Shown: piece by piece, positions 18,665-28,201 of the stretch | Numbering within the stretch: the first letter of the stretch is position 1 | How the letters are laid out: each line of letters begins with the position of its first letter | Assembly (NCBI GenBank): GCA_045585835.1 | Contig: JAZMZG010000013.1 | Coordinates: forward strand, 151,801 to 215,800 | Length of the DNA: 64,000 nt | Source of the DNA: CALCTE01 sp045585835 | GTDB taxonomy: Bacteria > Bacillota > Clostridia > Oscillospirales > CAG-272 | Reading direction: 5' to 3' | Position numbers and translations under genes: made by a program | Notes under the pieces: model-generated | What the model was told of the DNA's origin: nothing | The model's database searches: none | The model's input: only the letters and a program-made list of their open reading frames with translations

Positions 18665-19927
18665 TTATTTAATTTTTCTTGCTTCAGTATAAAAACGCTT
18701 TGTATCTGCATCACCCATAGAAAAGGTTTTTCGCGGTAATGCACCATCTTTAATTACAGCGGAAAACAGCTCGGTCTTTTTCATAGAGGGTAAAATAAAG
18801 CTTATTGCTTTATCATTTTTTGAAAGCTCTATACATTCATCTTGACCGTGAATATAGTCTATCTCCCCTGAATTCTCCGCTAAATACTTATCAAGGAAAT
18901 TTTGTAATGTTGCAACAGTAAGCTTATATGGAGGAGTATCAAGAGAAAAATATTGTTTATTGCCGTTTATGTATATCTCAATATTATGTGCGCCCGCAAT
19001 ATCGGATCTTTCGTTCTTTGCGTTGGGATATTCACTAAAAAGAGCAGTTATCAGCTTTTGCGTATCTGTATTAAATACGGTTCTGTGTATCGCTTCAAAT
19101 ACAAGACTGTTGTCGTGAAGATTTACAAGCTCGCATAGGGCGTATCTGTTTTTTTCGGTGGGACTCATTTGATAGAAGCTTCTTGCGGTAGCAAGACTGT
19201 GGTTTCCATCTCCGACGGCGTATTGTAAAACATTTTTATCGGGAATATTGTATTTTTGTTCAAAATAACTTTTATCTGATAATTTATAAAGTTTATCGGC
19301 AATTTCCAACGCTATTTCACCGCTGACCTTATACCCGGTGAGATGTCCTGCATTTTGCATTAGTTCAAAATCGTAAACCTTTTCAAGCATATTTGTCTTT
19401 TTTGAAAGACTCTCGATGATATCCTTTTCTTCATCGTCAATGAGTATCATAACGTGAGGAAGCTCTAACGGTGCATTTTCTCTTATGCGAAGTCTCGGGG
19501 GAATCCTATCGGCAATCGTACCTTCAGTAGGACGGACCTTGCTCTGACTTTCTTTGGAAAAATCGTACATTTCGAGGTCGATCATTCCGACAATACCTTT
19601 TCTGACTGTTTTATCGGGCAATGTTCGTTCGACGTAAATATAGCACGGTTCGGTCGATTTCATAATATTGTTTTCTAAATACTCGTCCATTGTTGCGTTA
19701 ATTTTTTTAATTCTTTCCGATGTATCGGAGTCATTTAAATATATCTCGGGCAGCACAAGCCTTAACGCTGAAGGAGCATTTCCTACGACATTTTCAACAT
19801 CGTTCCAATACTTGTGATTTGAAGTATATTGGTCGCAAGCAATAACCGACCACTTTTCCATATCGACATCTTTACACGGTAATACTATTTCTGCAGGTAA
19901 AAATCCGCATTTTTCAAATATATTCAT
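18665..19927 (-). CDS. DUF1015 family protein
   Basis: 420 residues that match the DUF1015 family in full. The start is LPAEIVLPCKDVDMEKWSVIACDQYTS-like (residues 11-37). The family segments RLRIRENAPLELPHVMILID and AVGDGNHSLATARSFY follow, the latter resembling a nucleotide or phosphate site. No membrane segment or signal peptide is evident, so it is probably cytosolic. The family has no firmly established activity that I can assign here. In some other clostridia it lies near serine biosynthesis genes, but none are in this window. recD2 ends 13 bases upstream, so the two are co-transcribed. Confidence 0.85.
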   Translation of the reverse strand: MNIFEKCGFLPAEIVLPCKDVDMEKWSVIACDQYTSNHKYWNDVENVVGNAPSALRLVLPEIYLNDSDTSERIKKINATMDEYLENNIMKSTEPCYIYVERTLPDKTVRKGIVGMIDLEMYDFSKESQSKVRPTEGTIADRIPPRLRIRENAPLELPHVMILIDDEEKDIIESLSKKTNMLEKVYDFELMQNAGHLTGYKVSGEIALEIADKLYKLSDKSYFEQKYNIPDKNVLQYAVGDGNHSLATARSFYQMSPTEKNRYALCELVNLHDNSLVFEAIHRTVFNTDTQKLITALFSEYPNAKNERSDIAGAHNIEIYINGNKQYFSLDTPPYKLTVATLQNFLDKYLAENSGEIDYIHGQDECIELSKNDKAISFILPSMKKTELFSAVIKDGALPRKTFSMGDADTKRFYTEARKIK

Positions 19928-19940
19928 TTAATTCTCCTTA

Positions 19941-22160
19941 TTAAATTGCATATTCGGCAATTGCATCGGCAAGCCCTGTGTATCTTCGAGACGTCTTAAA
20001 ATTATCTACCATAGCGTATACTACTTCTTTTTTACCTACAATTATCAATACGCTCTGCGCTCGTGTGATTGCTGTATAAAGAAGATTTCGTATTTGTAAG
20101 CGTCTTGGAAAATCGTATAACGGCAAAACTACAATGGGGTATTCACTTCCTTGACTTTTGTGTACGGTAATAGCGTAAGCGTGCTCAAGCTCGTCTATCA
20201 TCGGGAAGTCGTATTCAGCCTTTCGATTTTCGTATTGTACGTATACCTTTTCGAATCCTTTGTCTATGTAACAGATGTAACCAATGTCGCCGTTATAAAC
20301 GCCGAAGCCTTGAATATCGTTTGCATCCGTCCAAGGTATATTATAATCGTTACGTGTTTGCATAACTTTGTCGCCTTCTCGAAAAACTCGGCTTCCCACC
20401 TTTAATTCAACTTTTGCAGGGCCCATAGGATTCATAGCCTCTTGTAAAATTATGTTAAGGGCCTCCGTACCGTTTCTTCCTTTTCTTGATGGGATTATTA
20501 CTTGTATGTCGTTAGCAAAATTCGGATATGCTTTCGGCAGGCGGTATTTTATAAGCTCTGTTACCGTTTGATTAACGTCGTCTGCGCTTTCTCTCGGCAT
20601 AAAGAAAAAGTCGGAATTTTTATCAGCAAGCTTAGGATATTCACCCAAATTTATCAAATGTGCATTTACTATTATCTTGCTCTCGTCAGCTTGCCTGTAG
20701 ATTTCCTTTAATGAAACCGTAGGTATTTCACGCGAATTTATAATATCGCAAAGAACGTTTCCCGCACCGACTGCGGGAAGCTGATCCTTGTCGCCGATAA
20801 TTAAAAGCTGTGCGCCCGGTTTTATGGCACGTAAAAGCGCTTCCATCAAAAGAATATCTATCATCGACGCTTCATCGACGATAATAAAATCGGCACTTAA
20901 AGGATTTTTTTCGTTTTTTCCGAAATTGTCTTCTCTTTCGGGGTTAATATCGGCTTCGAGCATTCTGTGAATAGTCATCGCCTCAACACCCGTAGCGCTT
21001 TCAAGGCGCTTTGCGGAACGTCCCGTAGGAGCGCAAAGCGCAAATGATATACCGCTTAACTCAAGTACTTTTAAAACGGCTTTCACGATAGTCGTTTTGC
21101 CCGTACCGGGACCGCCCGTGAGCACCATCACTCCGCTTTCTATAGCTTTATGTATTGCTTCTATTTGCAACGGTGCATACTTGATATCATCGCTTTCTTC
21201 TAAATTATTGATTATTTTTGTTATGTCTATTACATTTTTGTGTATCATTGAAAGAGTTGACATTTCAAAAAGCTTTTGAGCGGTGTATTTTTCCGCTTTA
21301 TAATATTTTTGCAGGTATACCGCTTCTCTGTCAAGAGACGGCACCTTGCACAATGCCCCGCTTTTAATGCATAATTCCAAAGCATTTTTTATATTTTCGT
21401 ATGATGTATCAACAAGGTTTTTACATACTGCACATAGCTTATTTTCGGGAATGTACGTATGTCCGTTTTGATAAGCGTTATGCCTTAAAATAAACTTTAA
21501 CGCAGCTGAAATACGTTCGGGTGCATCATCTTTTATACCTTTTGCTTTTGCAAATGCATCTGCTTTTTCAAAGCTTACTCCGTATATCTCATCACATAAT
21601 ATGTAGGGATTCGCGCCGACGATTTCAATAGCACCTTTACCCCAACGCTTATACATACGCATTGCAGTTGAAATGCCAAAAAATTCCTTACAGAACATTA
21701 TAACACTGCGAAGACCCGATTGAGTTGAAAATGCTTCGCCAATGAGCTTTGCTTTTTCGGAAGTTATACCTTTAATATCAGTAAGCCACTCGGGATGATT
21801 TTCACAAACGTCCAAGGCGTCATCGCCGAATTTTTCAACTATACGAAGAGCTGTTGCGGGTCCGATTCCCTTTATTACGCCTGACTGTAAATATCTTAAT
21901 ATAGAATCTTTTGTTGCGGGAAGTGTTTTTTCATATGTAATAACATTAAACTGTCTTCCAAAACTCGGGTGACTTGTCCATTCGCCCGAAAGATTTACAG
22001 ACTCACCCTCGGACAAATACGGCATGGTACCGGTTGCAGTCAAAAGCTCAGATTGCGTGGAAATTTCAGCAACCGTGTATCCGTTTGCTGAATTTGTATA
22101 TATAATTTTTTCAACGGTACCTTCAATAATCAAAAATTCGTTTGTCATAGCTTCATCCAT
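19941..22160 (-). CDS. recD2: RecD2-type ATP-dependent DNA helicase
   Basis: Superfamily 1B 5'-3' helicase that works without RecBC in Gram-positives and affects replication-fork progress and repair. 739 residues contain an N-terminal OB-like domain (about 1-90) and tandem helix-hairpin-helix motifs (GVIKGIGPATALRIVEKFG). The motor has Walker A GGPGTGKTTIVK and DEASMIDILL (motif II), with AITVHKSQGSEYPIVVLP near the C-terminus. Neither in-frame ATG (22160 or 22148) has a strong Shine-Dalgarno; GGATGA sits just before the second. It is divergent from the deacetylase gene. Confidence 0.95.
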   Translation of the reverse strand: MDEAMTNEFLIIEGTVEKIIYTNSANGYTVAEISTQSELLTATGTMPYLSEGESVNLSGEWTSHPSFGRQFNVITYEKTLPATKDSILRYLQSGVIKGIGPATALRIVEKFGDDALDVCENHPEWLTDIKGITSEKAKLIGEAFSTQSGLRSVIMFCKEFFGISTAMRMYKRWGKGAIEIVGANPYILCDEIYGVSFEKADAFAKAKGIKDDAPERISAALKFILRHNAYQNGHTYIPENKLCAVCKNLVDTSYENIKNALELCIKSGALCKVPSLDREAVYLQKYYKAEKYTAQKLFEMSTLSMIHKNVIDITKIINNLEESDDIKYAPLQIEAIHKAIESGVMVLTGGPGTGKTTIVKAVLKVLELSGISFALCAPTGRSAKRLESATGVEAMTIHRMLEADINPEREDNFGKNEKNPLSADFIIVDEASMIDILLMEALLRAIKPGAQLLIIGDKDQLPAVGAGNVLCDIINSREIPTVSLKEIYRQADESKIIVNAHLINLGEYPKLADKNSDFFFMPRESADDVNQTVTELIKYRLPKAYPNFANDIQVIIPSRKGRNGTEALNIILQEAMNPMGPAKVELKVGSRVFREGDKVMQTRNDYNIPWTDANDIQGFGVYNGDIGYICYIDKGFEKVYVQYENRKAEYDFPMIDELEHAYAITVHKSQGSEYPIVVLPLYDFPRRLQIRNLLYTAITRAQSVLIIVGKKEVVYAMVDNFKTSRRYTGLADAIAEYAI

Positions 22161-22247
22161 AATGGAAATTTTTTAATTTATTATAAACAAATATAAAAAT
22201 CAAATAAGGGGAAAATTATATTGCAATACTTTTAAAGGAGTGTTTAA

Positions 22248-23030
22248 ATGAAAAATAAAATGTTCAAACGCCTATTGATTGCGGCGCTTATATGTACAAA
22301 TATATTCGGGCTTTCAAATTATACCGTATTTGAAACGAAGGCCGTTGTGGAAGCGTTCGGTTGGTACACAAAGCCAAACACTGAGGGAAAAAGGCCCACA
22401 TTACCCGCTGAATGCGATTATTTAGAGCAATACGACGGTGTATATCTGGGCGAAGATGAAAAAGTTTTATATTTGACCTTTGATGCGGGATATTCAAATG
22501 AAAATGTCGAAAAGATACTTGACACGCTTAAGGAAAAGGGCGTAAAAGGTTCATTTTTCTTAAACGGAGGAATATTCAAATTTGAATCCGACGTAGTTAA
22601 GAGAATATCGGATGAAGGACATCTTGTATGCAACCATACCGAGAATCATAAAAATTTAAGTAAAATCACAGATTTTGAGCAATATAAATACGAGGTCGAA
22701 AAACTTGCTGAAAGATATAAAGAACTTTGCGGAAAGGAAATTGCAAAATTCCTGCGTCCACCCGAGGGCGAAATCAGCAAGACAGCTATGGAATACAACC
22801 AAAAATTAGGATATAAAACAGTATTTTGGAGTATTGCTTACGCTGACTGGGATAATAATAAGCAAATGTCGCCTGAAAAAGCCATAAATACTGTTATAAG
22901 CAGAACTCATAACGGCGGTATTGTCTTATTGCATCCGACTTCAAAGACGAACGCCGAGATACTTGGAACACTTATTGACAAATGGCGTGAAATGGGATAT
23001 AGCTTTAAGACGCTTGATGAGTTACCTTAG
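22248..23030 (+). CDS. pdaA: PdaA-type polysaccharide deacetylase (spore cortex delta-lactam pathway)
   Basis: Removes acetyl groups from N-acetylmuramic acid after CwlD action, allowing muramic-delta-lactam to form in spore cortex. The 260-residue protein has an N-terminal signal or anchor segment (residues 5-25, RLLIAALICTNIFGLSNY). The NodB-type deacetylase fold carries LTFDAGYSNENV and GHLVCNHTENH (metal-binding His pair), RPPEGEIS and the C-terminal GGIVLLHPTS. The sequence between signal and domain (WYTKPNTEGKRP) matches PdaA rather than general NodB proteins. The ATG is preceded by AAAGGAG. It fits the dipicolinate genes at 62406 in showing a spore former. Confidence 0.88.
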   Translation: MKNKMFKRLLIAALICTNIFGLSNYTVFETKAVVEAFGWYTKPNTEGKRPTLPAECDYLEQYDGVYLGEDEKVLYLTFDAGYSNENVEKILDTLKEKGVKGSFFLNGGIFKFESDVVKRISDEGHLVCNHTENHKNLSKITDFEQYKYEVEKLAERYKELCGKEIAKFLRPPEGEISKTAMEYNQKLGYKTVFWSIAYADWDNNKQMSPEKAINTVISRTHNGGIVLLHPTSKTNAEILGTLIDKWREMGYSFKTLDELP

Positions 23031-23499
23031 GCTTAACAAGCTTTTTTGAAATTAAAGCAAACAACACCATAAACAGAAAATACGCAAAACAGAACCCCAC
23101 AACATCTATCCAAACGTCAATAACTTCAGGAGATCTTCCAACAGAGGTATATTGTAGTGACTCGTCAATCAATGCTACAAAAATACCGTATAAAAGTCCG
23201 ATGCTAAAGAGTTTTATCGGATGCTTTGAAATAACAAATCTCAAATAGTAACAAACCGCCCCTAAAGCGAAAAATTCGCTGAAATGGGCGGTTTTTCTTA
23301 CTGTTTTAACTATATCCGCCTCATCGATTTTAATATTGGTTTTTTCGATTATTTCAGTTACAATTTCTACAACTTTACTGCTTTCATTACTTGATACTTC
23401 CGCCGTAACCGATGAATTGGAAAAAATAAACGCAGTCATCACAACAAGCAAAAATATACTAAAAAAAATATTGTCAAATAATTTATAAGTAAATTTCAT
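23005..23499 (-). CDS. VanZ-like integral membrane protein
   Basis: 164 residues with four predicted membrane helices in the VanZ arrangement. A helix begins near residue 10 (IFFSIFLLVVMTAFIFSN). The conserved KTAHFSEFFALGAVCYYL follows, then IDESLQYTSVGRSPEVIDVWID, the VanZ signature region. The function of VanZ-like proteins is not settled; some members alter teicoplanin sensitivity. I chose the ATG at 23499 because AGGTG lies 6 bases upstream; a longer frame to 23625 adds an unconserved stretch. Its 3' end overlaps the convergent pdaA tail by 26 bases. Confidence 0.88.
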   Translation of the reverse strand: MKFTYKLFDNIFFSIFLLVVMTAFIFSNSSVTAEVSSNESSKVVEIVTEIIEKTNIKIDEADIVKTVRKTAHFSEFFALGAVCYYLRFVISKHPIKLFSIGLLYGIFVALIDESLQYTSVGRSPEVIDVWIDVVGFCFAYFLFMVLFALISKKLVKPKVTHQAS

Positions 23500-23603
23500 A
23501 CAGCACCTCTTCATAATTTTAACATATATAAATATATAAATCAATAATAAATTAGTATTCACATTATAAAATAAATATGGTAAAATAAGGTCGAGGTGAT
23601 ACT

Positions 23604-25325
23604 GTGAACTTATTAAATCAAACAAATACGTTACGCCTTTTTAAAAGGATTTTTGATTCAAAAAATGCGACCGAAACCATAATTCCGTATTATATACAAA
23701 AGAAGGAATTTACGTTTAATGATTTTGAGAAATCGTCATACTGCAAAGGCACCTTTCTTGATCCTAAAATATTAATATCATTTTTAAAAGATATTGAAAA
23801 GCATAAAAGCGTGAATGTTCATAGCTTATGTATATCCAAGGACGGTAAAACTGTTTTAAAATTTTCCACCCGTTATCATAATACAAAAATTCCGCATGCT
23901 GTGCATTCAGCAAGTAAAAGTATTACTTCATTGGCTTGCGGAATTCTGATTTCGCAAAATAAGCTTTCATTAAATGACAAGCTGTGTGACATACTCCCTG
24001 AAATTTATAACCCCGTAACAAAATATATACAAAGAAATATAACGGTCGAAAACTTACTTACAATGTCTACGGGAATCGGTTTTAACGAAACGGAAGTATA
24101 CTCAGATGTGTTTTACGATAAAGCGTTCGCACTCTCCCCTCTTTCATTCATTCCGGGAACTGCTTTTTCATACAATAGCTTAAATTCATATATGCTTGGC
24201 AGAATAATTGAAAAAATAAGCGGCCTTAAACTTTCGGATTTTGTTGACAAAAATATCTTCAATCCGCTTGGTATAACGAACTATTATTGGGAAGAATGCC
24301 CCAAAGGACACACAAAAGGCGGTTGGGGGCTCTATATTTCCTGTGAAGATATACTTAAAATAGGCAATCTCTACCTTCAAAACGGGTTATATCAAGGTAA
24401 ACGTATCGTTTCGGAGGAATGGATCAAAAAAGCTACGTCAAGTAATATTGAAACACCGAAAGAAATCGGTGATTTCGATTATGGATATCATATTTGGGTT
24501 TCAAGAGATCGCTCTTGCTATCTGATGAACGGAATGTTCGGTCAAAATGTATTTTGTTTTCCGGAAAATAATATATGTATTGCCATTAACGGCGGACTTG
24601 ATGATTTCTTTCAGACAAACGAAATATACGCTATTGTTAAAAAATATTTTACAAACGTTACTGATAAAAAAGGTTCACCTTTTACAAGCTATAGACTTAA
24701 ATCATTACTTAATAAACTTTCAAATAACTATCACTCCGTAAAATGTAAATCAAACACTTTGAAATTTAATACTACTTTTAAACTGTTTTCCGGTAAAAGC
24801 TATAATATAATCTCAACAAACAACGCAAGCGTCGGGATTATGCCCGTTGTACTGCAAATATTGCAAAATAACTACACTAAAGGTATCACAAGCATCAAAT
24901 TTGCAAGAAATGATAAAAAGAATTTTATAATAATTACCGAAAGCGGAAATGAATACAAAATACCGTTAGGTGATAAAATTGTATCATACCGGAAGATGAA
25001 TTTCAACGGTGAGATATATAACGTAGCCGTAAGTTGCGATTTTGCGAAAAATGAGTCGGGCGATATTGTTTTAAAACTTAAACTCGATTTCAATGAAACA
25101 GCAAGCACAAAATATATAAATATTACCTTTATTGAGGATAAAATTAAAATCAAGCTTTTTGAAACGCCTGAGCTCGAATTTATGTTTTCCAATATTGACT
25201 ACTTTTTAAAAGGAGTTAGTATTAAGAGTGTTCGTAATTTAATTACAAGCGGTTTTGAAAGCGATATTACAAAGGCTATATACGATAATTTATTTAAACC
25301 CGAGCTAATAGGAAAATCGAATTAA
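23604..25325 (+). CDS. Beta-lactamase-fold serine hydrolase with C-terminal extension
   Basis: 573-residue class-C-beta-lactamase-related protein. The SxxK nucleophile motif is in AVHSASKSITSL (about residue 100), the YxS/N motif is YNSLNSYMLG and a later GGWGLYIS/MFGQNVF stretch forms the rest of the pocket. The catalytic domain ends near residue 350. The remaining 220 residues form a lysine- and asparagine-rich beta domain of unknown role. I see no signal peptide, so it may be cytosolic, which suggests an esterase or peptidase rather than a beta-lactamase. Translation starts at GTG with GAGGTG 5 bases upstream. Divergent from the VanZ gene. Confidence 0.85.
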   Translation: MNLLNQTNTLRLFKRIFDSKNATETIIPYYIQKKEFTFNDFEKSSYCKGTFLDPKILISFLKDIEKHKSVNVHSLCISKDGKTVLKFSTRYHNTKIPHAVHSASKSITSLACGILISQNKLSLNDKLCDILPEIYNPVTKYIQRNITVENLLTMSTGIGFNETEVYSDVFYDKAFALSPLSFIPGTAFSYNSLNSYMLGRIIEKISGLKLSDFVDKNIFNPLGITNYYWEECPKGHTKGGWGLYISCEDILKIGNLYLQNGLYQGKRIVSEEWIKKATSSNIETPKEIGDFDYGYHIWVSRDRSCYLMNGMFGQNVFCFPENNICIAINGGLDDFFQTNEIYAIVKKYFTNVTDKKGSPFTSYRLKSLLNKLSNNYHSVKCKSNTLKFNTTFKLFSGKSYNIISTNNASVGIMPVVLQILQNNYTKGITSIKFARNDKKNFIIITESGNEYKIPLGDKIVSYRKMNFNGEIYNVAVSCDFAKNESGDIVLKLKLDFNETASTKYINITFIEDKIKIKLFETPELEFMFSNIDYFLKGVSIKSVRNLITSGFESDITKAIYDNLFKPELIGKSN

Positions 25326-25361
25326 AATTAAAGTGCAGTTCAAAAGAACTGCACTTTAATT
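25326..25361. terminator. Bidirectional terminator
   Basis: AATTAAAGTGCAGTTC (25326-25341) pairs with GAACTGCACTTTAATT (25346-25361) over 16 bp with an AAAA loop. It ends both the hydrolase transcript and the long minus-strand run. Confidence 0.9.
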
Positions 25362-25696
25362 TATTTTCTGTAATAGAGATAATGCGCAACTATCTTGCGC
25401 TCTGTTTGTTTAATTTCATCAAAGCCTTCTATAATAACGCCGTCATGTGACATTAATTCAGAGCATTTGATTTGTTCAATATCACCTTGGAACAAAATAT
25501 CGGAGCCGTCTGAGTATATTATTAAGCGGTTATTATCTCTTATATGGATTGCGCCGCCCTTTCCTATGACGACGTCCATATTTTTTTCGTTTCGTTCAGT
25601 AACGTATTTAAGCGCCTTATTGTTTATTTTATTTGCTTGATAGCGCTTATAACGTTTACTGTTTTCGTTTTTTGGTGCGAATAACTTTTTAAACAT
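25361..25696 (-). CDS. Small conserved-looking hypothetical protein
   Basis: 111 residues, which I do not recognise. A basic N-terminus (KRYKRYQANKINNKALKYV) precedes a beta-rich region with alternating hydrophobics (DVVIGKGGAIHIRDNNRLII, then ILFQGDIEQIKC). It vaguely recalls YabP/YqfC-type small beta proteins, but I cannot support that. I chose the ATG at 25696 because GGAG sits 7 bases upstream; an in-frame ATG at 25711 lies within the ftsK tail. It overlaps the ftsK stop by 8 bases, so it is probably translated after ftsK as the last gene of the run. Confidence 0.7.
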   Translation of the reverse strand: MFKKLFAPKNENSKRYKRYQANKINNKALKYVTERNEKNMDVVIGKGGAIHIRDNNRLIIYSDGSDILFQGDIEQIKCSELMSHDGVIIEGFDEIKQTERKIVAHYLYYRK

Positions 25697-28196
25697 CTTC
25701 GGACTCCGCATTCGCCGTTTTACCGCCGAGCTTGAATTCCATATATTGTTCTCTCGTCATTAAAACCTTGCGAGGCTTACTTCCTTCAAAACCGCCTACT
25801 ATTCCCATTTTTTCCATAGTATCGATGAGTCTGCCTGCCCTTGCATATCCGAGAGAAAGACGTCTTTGAAGCATTGAGGTCGAAATTCCGTTATCACCCG
25901 CATCAACCGCAATTTCAATAGCGGACATAAGCATTTCGTCTGCGCCATCTGTGCTTGTCTGTGTATCGTTACTATCAGGTTTATCTTTGCCAACTCCCTT
26001 GATTCCGCATTTATCTGCCTCCGCTTCAATGGATTTAGCGACTTCTGCATCGTATGCTGCATCGAATTGACTCTTAACGAACTCGCACACTCTTTCAACC
26101 TCGGCAGTACTTACGAAACTGCCTTGAACACGCATAGGCTTGCTTATTCCGACAGGTGCATAGAGCATATCTCCCTTTCCGCAAAGCTTTTCAGCACCGG
26201 CTATATCGATTATAGTACGTGAGTCTATTTGTGAAGCGACGGTAAAGGCAATTCTTGAGGGAATATTAGCTTTGATAAGTCCTGTGATGACATCAACGGA
26301 AGGACGCTGTGTTCCTATAATAAGATGCATTCCCGCGGCTCTTGCCTTTTGCGCTATACGGCAAATGGAATCCTCGACGTCCTTGGGGGCAGTCATCATA
26401 AGGTCGGCAAGCTCATCTATAATTATAACTATTTGCGGGAGCTTTTCGTGTTCAAAGTCAATGTTTGCAATTTCGTTATAACCTTTCAGATCCCTTGCTC
26501 CGCATTCGTCCATAAGCTGAAAACGGCGTTCCATTTCATTTACAGCCCAGCGTAGCGCACCCGCAGATTTTTTCGGATCGCTGACTACGGGAACGATTAA
26601 ATGCGGTATTCCGTTATACATATTAAGCTCGACTTTTTTGGGATCGATTAAAATAAGCTTAACTTCGTCCGGTCTTGCTTTGTAAAGAATACTCATTATT
26701 AAGCTGTTTATGCAAACGGATTTCCCCATGCCTGTAGCACCTGCAATAAGCAAGTGCGGCATTGCGGCGATATTCATATATACGGGATTTCCCGCTACGT
26801 CCTCGCCGACTGCCGTGGTGAGCTTACTTTCGGTGTTTGTAAATTGCTCGTTTTCAATAAGTCCTCTGAGTCTCACCATCGAGCTGTCTTGATTAGGTAT
26901 CTCTATACCGACCGCAGATTTACCGGGAATGGGAGCTTCAATTCTCACTGCACCCTTTGCTGCTAAATGGAGCGCTATATCGTCTACGAGGTTACCGATT
27001 GACTTAACCTTTACGCCGATTTGAGGTTGCAATTCATAACGAGTTACCGAAGGACCTCTTGAAATATTAACGACCGTGGTTTTTACACCGAAGCTTTCAA
27101 GAGTACGAACGAGTTTATTTCCCGTCACAACAAGCTCATCACTCACATCGGTTTTTGTTGTGCTGTCCTTTGTCAAAAAGCTGATGGGCGGGAATTGATA
27201 TTCTTTCTCTTCCTTATCGTTAGCGTCATCAGAATTCTCGTTTTTGGTTTCATCAACAACGGGACTTTCGCTTGAGGAGGCGGTCAAACTAATATCAACT
27301 GCCTGTTCTTCTGTATTTTCATCACTTAGCATTTTTTTGCTTAATTCGAGATTTTCTTTATTTATAAAAATTTCCTCTAAATTAAGTTCACCGCTCATTT
27401 TGGCTAGAGTTTCTTCGTCGTTTATTTCAATGTTTTCATCTGATTCTTGTTCTGCTGTATCAGAAGTATCATCTTCATCTACTACAGCATCGATATTTTT
27501 ATGCTTTATTGAGTTTTTTTCTTCCTTTGCTTCTTCTTTTTCCAATCTTTCACGTTCTTCAGCTCTCTTAATAAGAGCTTCTTTACGTGCTTGTTTTTTA
27601 TTCTTTATTGCGACGCTGATAAGCTCTGCAATTTTCATAGGAGTAAGGCCGAGCATAAAAATAACAAAAACAATTAAAACGGCGAGGGAAATTATAAAGG
27701 TAGGTATCTCACCTATTATCATAGAAAGAAGCGATGACAATAAGCCGCCTACAGCGCCGCCGCCGTGAAGGTTAGTGCCCTCCTTAAAAAGAAGAGGCAC
27801 GTTAAGCGTTTTTACAAGATCAGCACTCCATACTTTAGGAAGTGAGTGAAAAAATACCGAAATAAAGACTATCGTAAGTGCAGAATATACGATATTTGAA
27901 ATAAGTCTGTTTGCGGCAACGTCTTTTTTCCAAGTGAAAGTTTGTCTTATAAGACATATCGGAATTAAAAAAGCACCAAACGAAAAAAGTCCGAAAAGAA
28001 TGTCGTTAAGTAAAGGCCCTAAAAAACCGGTGTGTTTCTCAAAAAAGAAGCTGATCAAGAGTAATAATGCCAGAACGATAAATATAACCGGTAGTATTTG
28101 ATACCAAATCGTATCAATAAACAGCGGTGTTATGCCGGATTTATTTTCGTGTTTTTGATTGTTTCGTGTTTTCTTTTTATTTGCCAATTTTCTCAC
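25689..28196 (-). CDS. ftsK: FtsK/SpoIIIE-type DNA translocase
   Basis: Membrane-anchored hexameric motor that pumps chromosomal DNA through the division or sporulation septum. Its 835 residues begin with four membrane helices (about 25-185). An acidic, Glu/Asp-rich linker (about 205-330) follows. The RecA-like motor has Walker A IAGATGMGKSVCINSL and Walker B VIIIDELADLMM. The C-terminal winged-helix gamma domain (GISTSMLQRRLSLGYARAGRLID) reads orienting DNA sequences. Sequence alone does not separate FtsK from SpoIIIE; in a spore former with one copy here either role is possible. It lies 5 bases after the GNAT gene. Confidence 0.95.
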   Translation of the reverse strand: MRKLANKKKTRNNQKHENKSGITPLFIDTIWYQILPVIFIVLALLLLISFFFEKHTGFLGPLLNDILFGLFSFGAFLIPICLIRQTFTWKKDVAANRLISNIVYSALTIVFISVFFHSLPKVWSADLVKTLNVPLLFKEGTNLHGGGAVGGLLSSLLSMIIGEIPTFIISLAVLIVFVIFMLGLTPMKIAELISVAIKNKKQARKEALIKRAEERERLEKEEAKEEKNSIKHKNIDAVVDEDDTSDTAEQESDENIEINDEETLAKMSGELNLEEIFINKENLELSKKMLSDENTEEQAVDISLTASSSESPVVDETKNENSDDANDKEEKEYQFPPISFLTKDSTTKTDVSDELVVTGNKLVRTLESFGVKTTVVNISRGPSVTRYELQPQIGVKVKSIGNLVDDIALHLAAKGAVRIEAPIPGKSAVGIEIPNQDSSMVRLRGLIENEQFTNTESKLTTAVGEDVAGNPVYMNIAAMPHLLIAGATGMGKSVCINSLIMSILYKARPDEVKLILIDPKKVELNMYNGIPHLIVPVVSDPKKSAGALRWAVNEMERRFQLMDECGARDLKGYNEIANIDFEHEKLPQIVIIIDELADLMMTAPKDVEDSICRIAQKARAAGMHLIIGTQRPSVDVITGLIKANIPSRIAFTVASQIDSRTIIDIAGAEKLCGKGDMLYAPVGISKPMRVQGSFVSTAEVERVCEFVKSQFDAAYDAEVAKSIEAEADKCGIKGVGKDKPDSNDTQTSTDGADEMLMSAIEIAVDAGDNGISTSMLQRRLSLGYARAGRLIDTMEKMGIVGGFEGSKPRKVLMTREQYMEFKLGGKTANAESEDV

Positions 28197-28201
28197 TCCG
28201 T

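Noticed and set aside
23500..23625. Longer VanZ-like start, 42 residues upstream
   Set aside because: The segment is low-complexity and unconserved and the ATG at 23499 has a good ribosome site.
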